A stretch of DNA of 36,844 bases from Aestuariivirga sp. (lineage in GTDB: Bacteria > Pseudomonadota > Alphaproteobacteria > Rhizobiales > Aestuariivirgaceae), in contig NZ_JADCDA010000027.1 of NCBI RefSeq assembly GCF_020252405.1, positions 1 to 36,844 of the forward strand, in the 5' to 3' direction. The position numbers and the translations under genes are program-made. Of the stretch, positions 35,523 to 36,844 are shown piece after piece. The first letter of the stretch is position 1; the number at the start of each line of letters is the position of its first letter. The notes below the pieces were generated by a model. It had not been told where the DNA came from, searched no databases, and saw only the letters and a list, made by a program, of their open reading frames with translations.

Positions 35523-36554
35523 ATGGCCGGGCTTTACCGCAGGCGCGGGCGCGCCGCTGAGGAGGCCTACTGGCCGGGCTTCGTCGACGCCATGGCGCAG
35601 CTGTTGCTGGTCATCATTTTTCTGCTTTCGGTGTTCATCATGTCGCAGTTCCTGCTGGCGCGGCAGATCACCGGTCAGGATTCGGCGCTGGGGCAGCTTC
35701 GCGCCCAGATCGCGGAGCTGACGCAATTGCTGGCGCTGGAGAAAGCCGCGAAGGCTGACGCCAACGCGGCGCTCGCCGCACTTCAGGACGATTTCGCGGC
35801 CGCGAAGAGCAAGGCTTCCGCGCTCTCCGCCATGCTCGAAGGCGAGGGTGCGAAGGGCGATGCCGCGAACCAGACGATCACCGGCCTCCAGACCTCGCTC
35901 GACAAGGAGAAGACCATTTCCTCGCAGGCTCTGGCCCAGGTGGAGCTGCTGAACCAGCAGATCGCCGCCATGCGCCGGCAATTGCAGTCGCTGAATGCCC
36001 TGCTGTCGGATGCCGAAAGCAAGAACAAGGCCTCGGAAGCGCAGATCGCGGACCTTGGAAAGAGGCTCAACTCCGCGCTGGCGCAGCGCGTGCAGGAGCT
36101 GACGCGCTACCGCTCGGAATTCTTCGGGCGCTTGCGGCAGATTCTCTCCCAGCGCTCCGACATCCTGGTGGTGGGCGACCGCTTCGTGTTCCAGGCCGAG
36201 GTTCTGTTCCCCAAGGGCCAGGCGTCGCTGAACCCGGAAGGCCAGGCCGAGATGCTGAAGCTCGCCGATGCGCTGAAGCAGCTCGAAAAGGAAATTCCGC
36301 CCGACATCGCCTGGGTGCTGCGCGTCGACGGCCACACCGACAACGACCCGATCACCTCCGCTCAGTTCAGGTCCAACTGGGAGCTTTCCGCGGCGCGCGC
36401 CATCGCGGTGGTCAATTTCCTCATCGACAACGGCGTCTCGCCGCAGCACCTTGTGGCCGCGGGTTTCGGCGAGTTCCAGCCGATCGACCCGGGTTCGACG
36501 GAAGAGGCGAAGTCGCGCAACCGCAGGATCGAACTGAAGCTGACGGAAAGGTGA
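35523..36554 (+). CDS. MotB/OmpA-like peptidoglycan-binding stator subunit
   Basis: 343 residues. A short basic head, then YWPGFVDAMAQLLLVIIFLL with Asp22 at the helix entry, the position of the proton-carrying Asp of MotB, and one membrane helix (24-46). Residues about 55-195 form a long periplasmic coiled coil (repeated Ala/Leu/Lys heptads), far longer than MotB's linker. The C-terminal OmpA domain (about 205-343) shows VLRVDGHTDNDPI and the closing SRNRRIELKL that bind peptidoglycan. The gene begins with no gap after the MotA-like gene. It probably forms a proton-powered MotA5B2-type machine whose periplasmic reach is set by the coiled coil; function inferred. Confidence 0.88.
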   Translation: MAGLYRRRGRAAEEAYWPGFVDAMAQLLLVIIFLLSVFIMSQFLLARQITGQDSALGQLRAQIAELTQLLALEKAAKADANAALAALQDDFAAAKSKASALSAMLEGEGAKGDAANQTITGLQTSLDKEKTISSQALAQVELLNQQIAAMRRQLQSLNALLSDAESKNKASEAQIADLGKRLNSALAQRVQELTRYRSEFFGRLRQILSQRSDILVVGDRFVFQAEVLFPKGQASLNPEGQAEMLKLADALKQLEKEIPPDIAWVLRVDGHTDNDPITSAQFRSNWELSAARAIAVVNFLIDNGVSPQHLVAAGFGEFQPIDPGSTEEAKSRNRRIELKLTER

Positions 36555-36568
36555 CTCCCTTTCCATGC

Positions 36569-36649
36569 CGTCACCCCGGCGAAAGTGTAGCGTCCCGGAT
36601 GGTTGGGTCAGCATGTGCGGTGAGAAATCCGGCTTTCGCCGGGATGACG
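36569..36649. repeat. Inverted repeat after the stator operon
   Basis: CGTCACCCCGGCGAAAG (36569-36585) pairs with CTTTCGCCGGGATGACG (36633-36649), 16 of 17 bases, with a 47-base loop. GTCATCCCGGCGAAAG-type repeats are common between alphaproteobacterial genes. It follows the stator stop by 15 bases. Confidence 0.8.
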
Positions 36650-36707
36650 CCGTTTAGAGCGGCGGGCGGTCATGCAGAATCGGGGTGTTTTCCCTCCCCA
36701 CAAGGGG

Positions 36708-36844
36708 GAGGCGAATCGCATATGGCGGCGGCGTGTCTTGTGCCATGTCAATTTTCCCTTCTCCCGTCGCGGTACGCGATGGGAGAAGGTGGCCGACAGG
36801 CCGGATGAGGGCTTCTTTCCGCATCGGAATCTGTGGACAAAGGC
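36708..36844. repeat. Second copy of the 137-base terminal repeat
   Basis: Matches 1-137 in the same orientation with one mismatch (A at 36796 for G at 89). It includes the CTTCTCCC...GGGAGAAG hairpin. The preceding bases 36653-36706 are the inverted counterpart of about 210-262. No gene is present in 36555-36844. Confidence 0.95.

Noticed and set aside
34446..36554. Zorya anti-phage system (ZorA/ZorB)
   Set aside because: The pair has MotA/MotB-like folds as ZorAB do, but no ZorC, ZorD or ZorE gene follows; the downstream sequence is repeats only. A defence role is not supported.
34461..36614. A 717-codon open frame antisense to the stator pair
   Set aside because: Composition artefact of high GC; the plus-strand genes have membrane helices, an OmpA domain and adjacent stop/start codons.

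Overview
The window looks like a chromosomal segment from a high-GC alphaproteobacterium of the Hyphomicrobiales (Rhizobiales) type. The clues are the three-subunit proton-translocating transhydrogenase preceded by an aa3 oxidase subunit IV gene, a GapR (DUF2312) gene beside DUF1244, the DUF1036 and DUF1178 families, the secA/argJ/mutT/comF/grx/nitrilase neighbourhood, a cysteine-free L36, and the dispersed palindromes typical of this order. I cannot name the genus from the sequence. Nearly all of it is core genome; I see no prophage, insertion sequence, CRISPR array, tRNA or rRNA.

Layout. 1-258: dispersed repeat. 259-2991: secA (minus). 3440-6199: a secreted parvulin-type isomerase, argJ and mutT (plus). 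6329-7168: a methyltransferase (minus), divergent from comF, grxC, a nitrilase-family gene and a DUF1178 gene (7313-9637). 9638-10219: a degraded solute-binding-protein fragment next to a repeat. 10220-10762: a gene of unknown function. 10752-12933 (minus): ribokinase, a FucU/RbsD mutarotase, a MaoC hydratase and a small membrane protein. 13057-13870: rpmJ and a TPR lipoprotein-like/secreted protein. 13993-15836 (minus): DUF1036 and pyruvate kinase. 15981-16373: a wrecked N-formylglutamate amidohydrolase gene. 16390-16972: DUF1244 and gapR with a clear terminator. 17043-20809 (minus): two cell-wall enzymes (DUF882/M15-like and a YkuD L,D-transpeptidase). 20917-22422 (minus): a sigma-54 activator with receiver domain, divergent from a P1B-type metal ATPase (22663-24474). 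24775-26553: an M3 oligopeptidase. 26651-27208: a secreted protein with a phage tail-collar-like domain. 27928-31053: coxIV-pntAA-pntAB-pntB. 31248-34308: a tightly overlapping type III polyketide synthase / isoprenylcysteine-methyltransferase-like / MFS exporter operon. 34446-36554: a MotA-like and OmpA/MotB-like stator pair. The last 137 bases repeat the first 137 with one mismatch.

The most informative points are: (1) the N-formylglutamate amidohydrolase pseudogene, where both ends of the gene survive on either side of a palindromic repeat and the middle is gone; (2) a second gene remnant (amino-acid solute-binding protein C-terminus) likewise touching the same repeat family; (3) the type III PKS operon, which resembles alkylpyrone-type lipid pathways; (4) the non-flagellar stator pair; (5) the secreted collar-domain protein; (6) a metal ATPase whose only well-placed ribosome-binding site points to a CTG start. 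All functional calls come from reading motifs and family resemblance; no database search was run.
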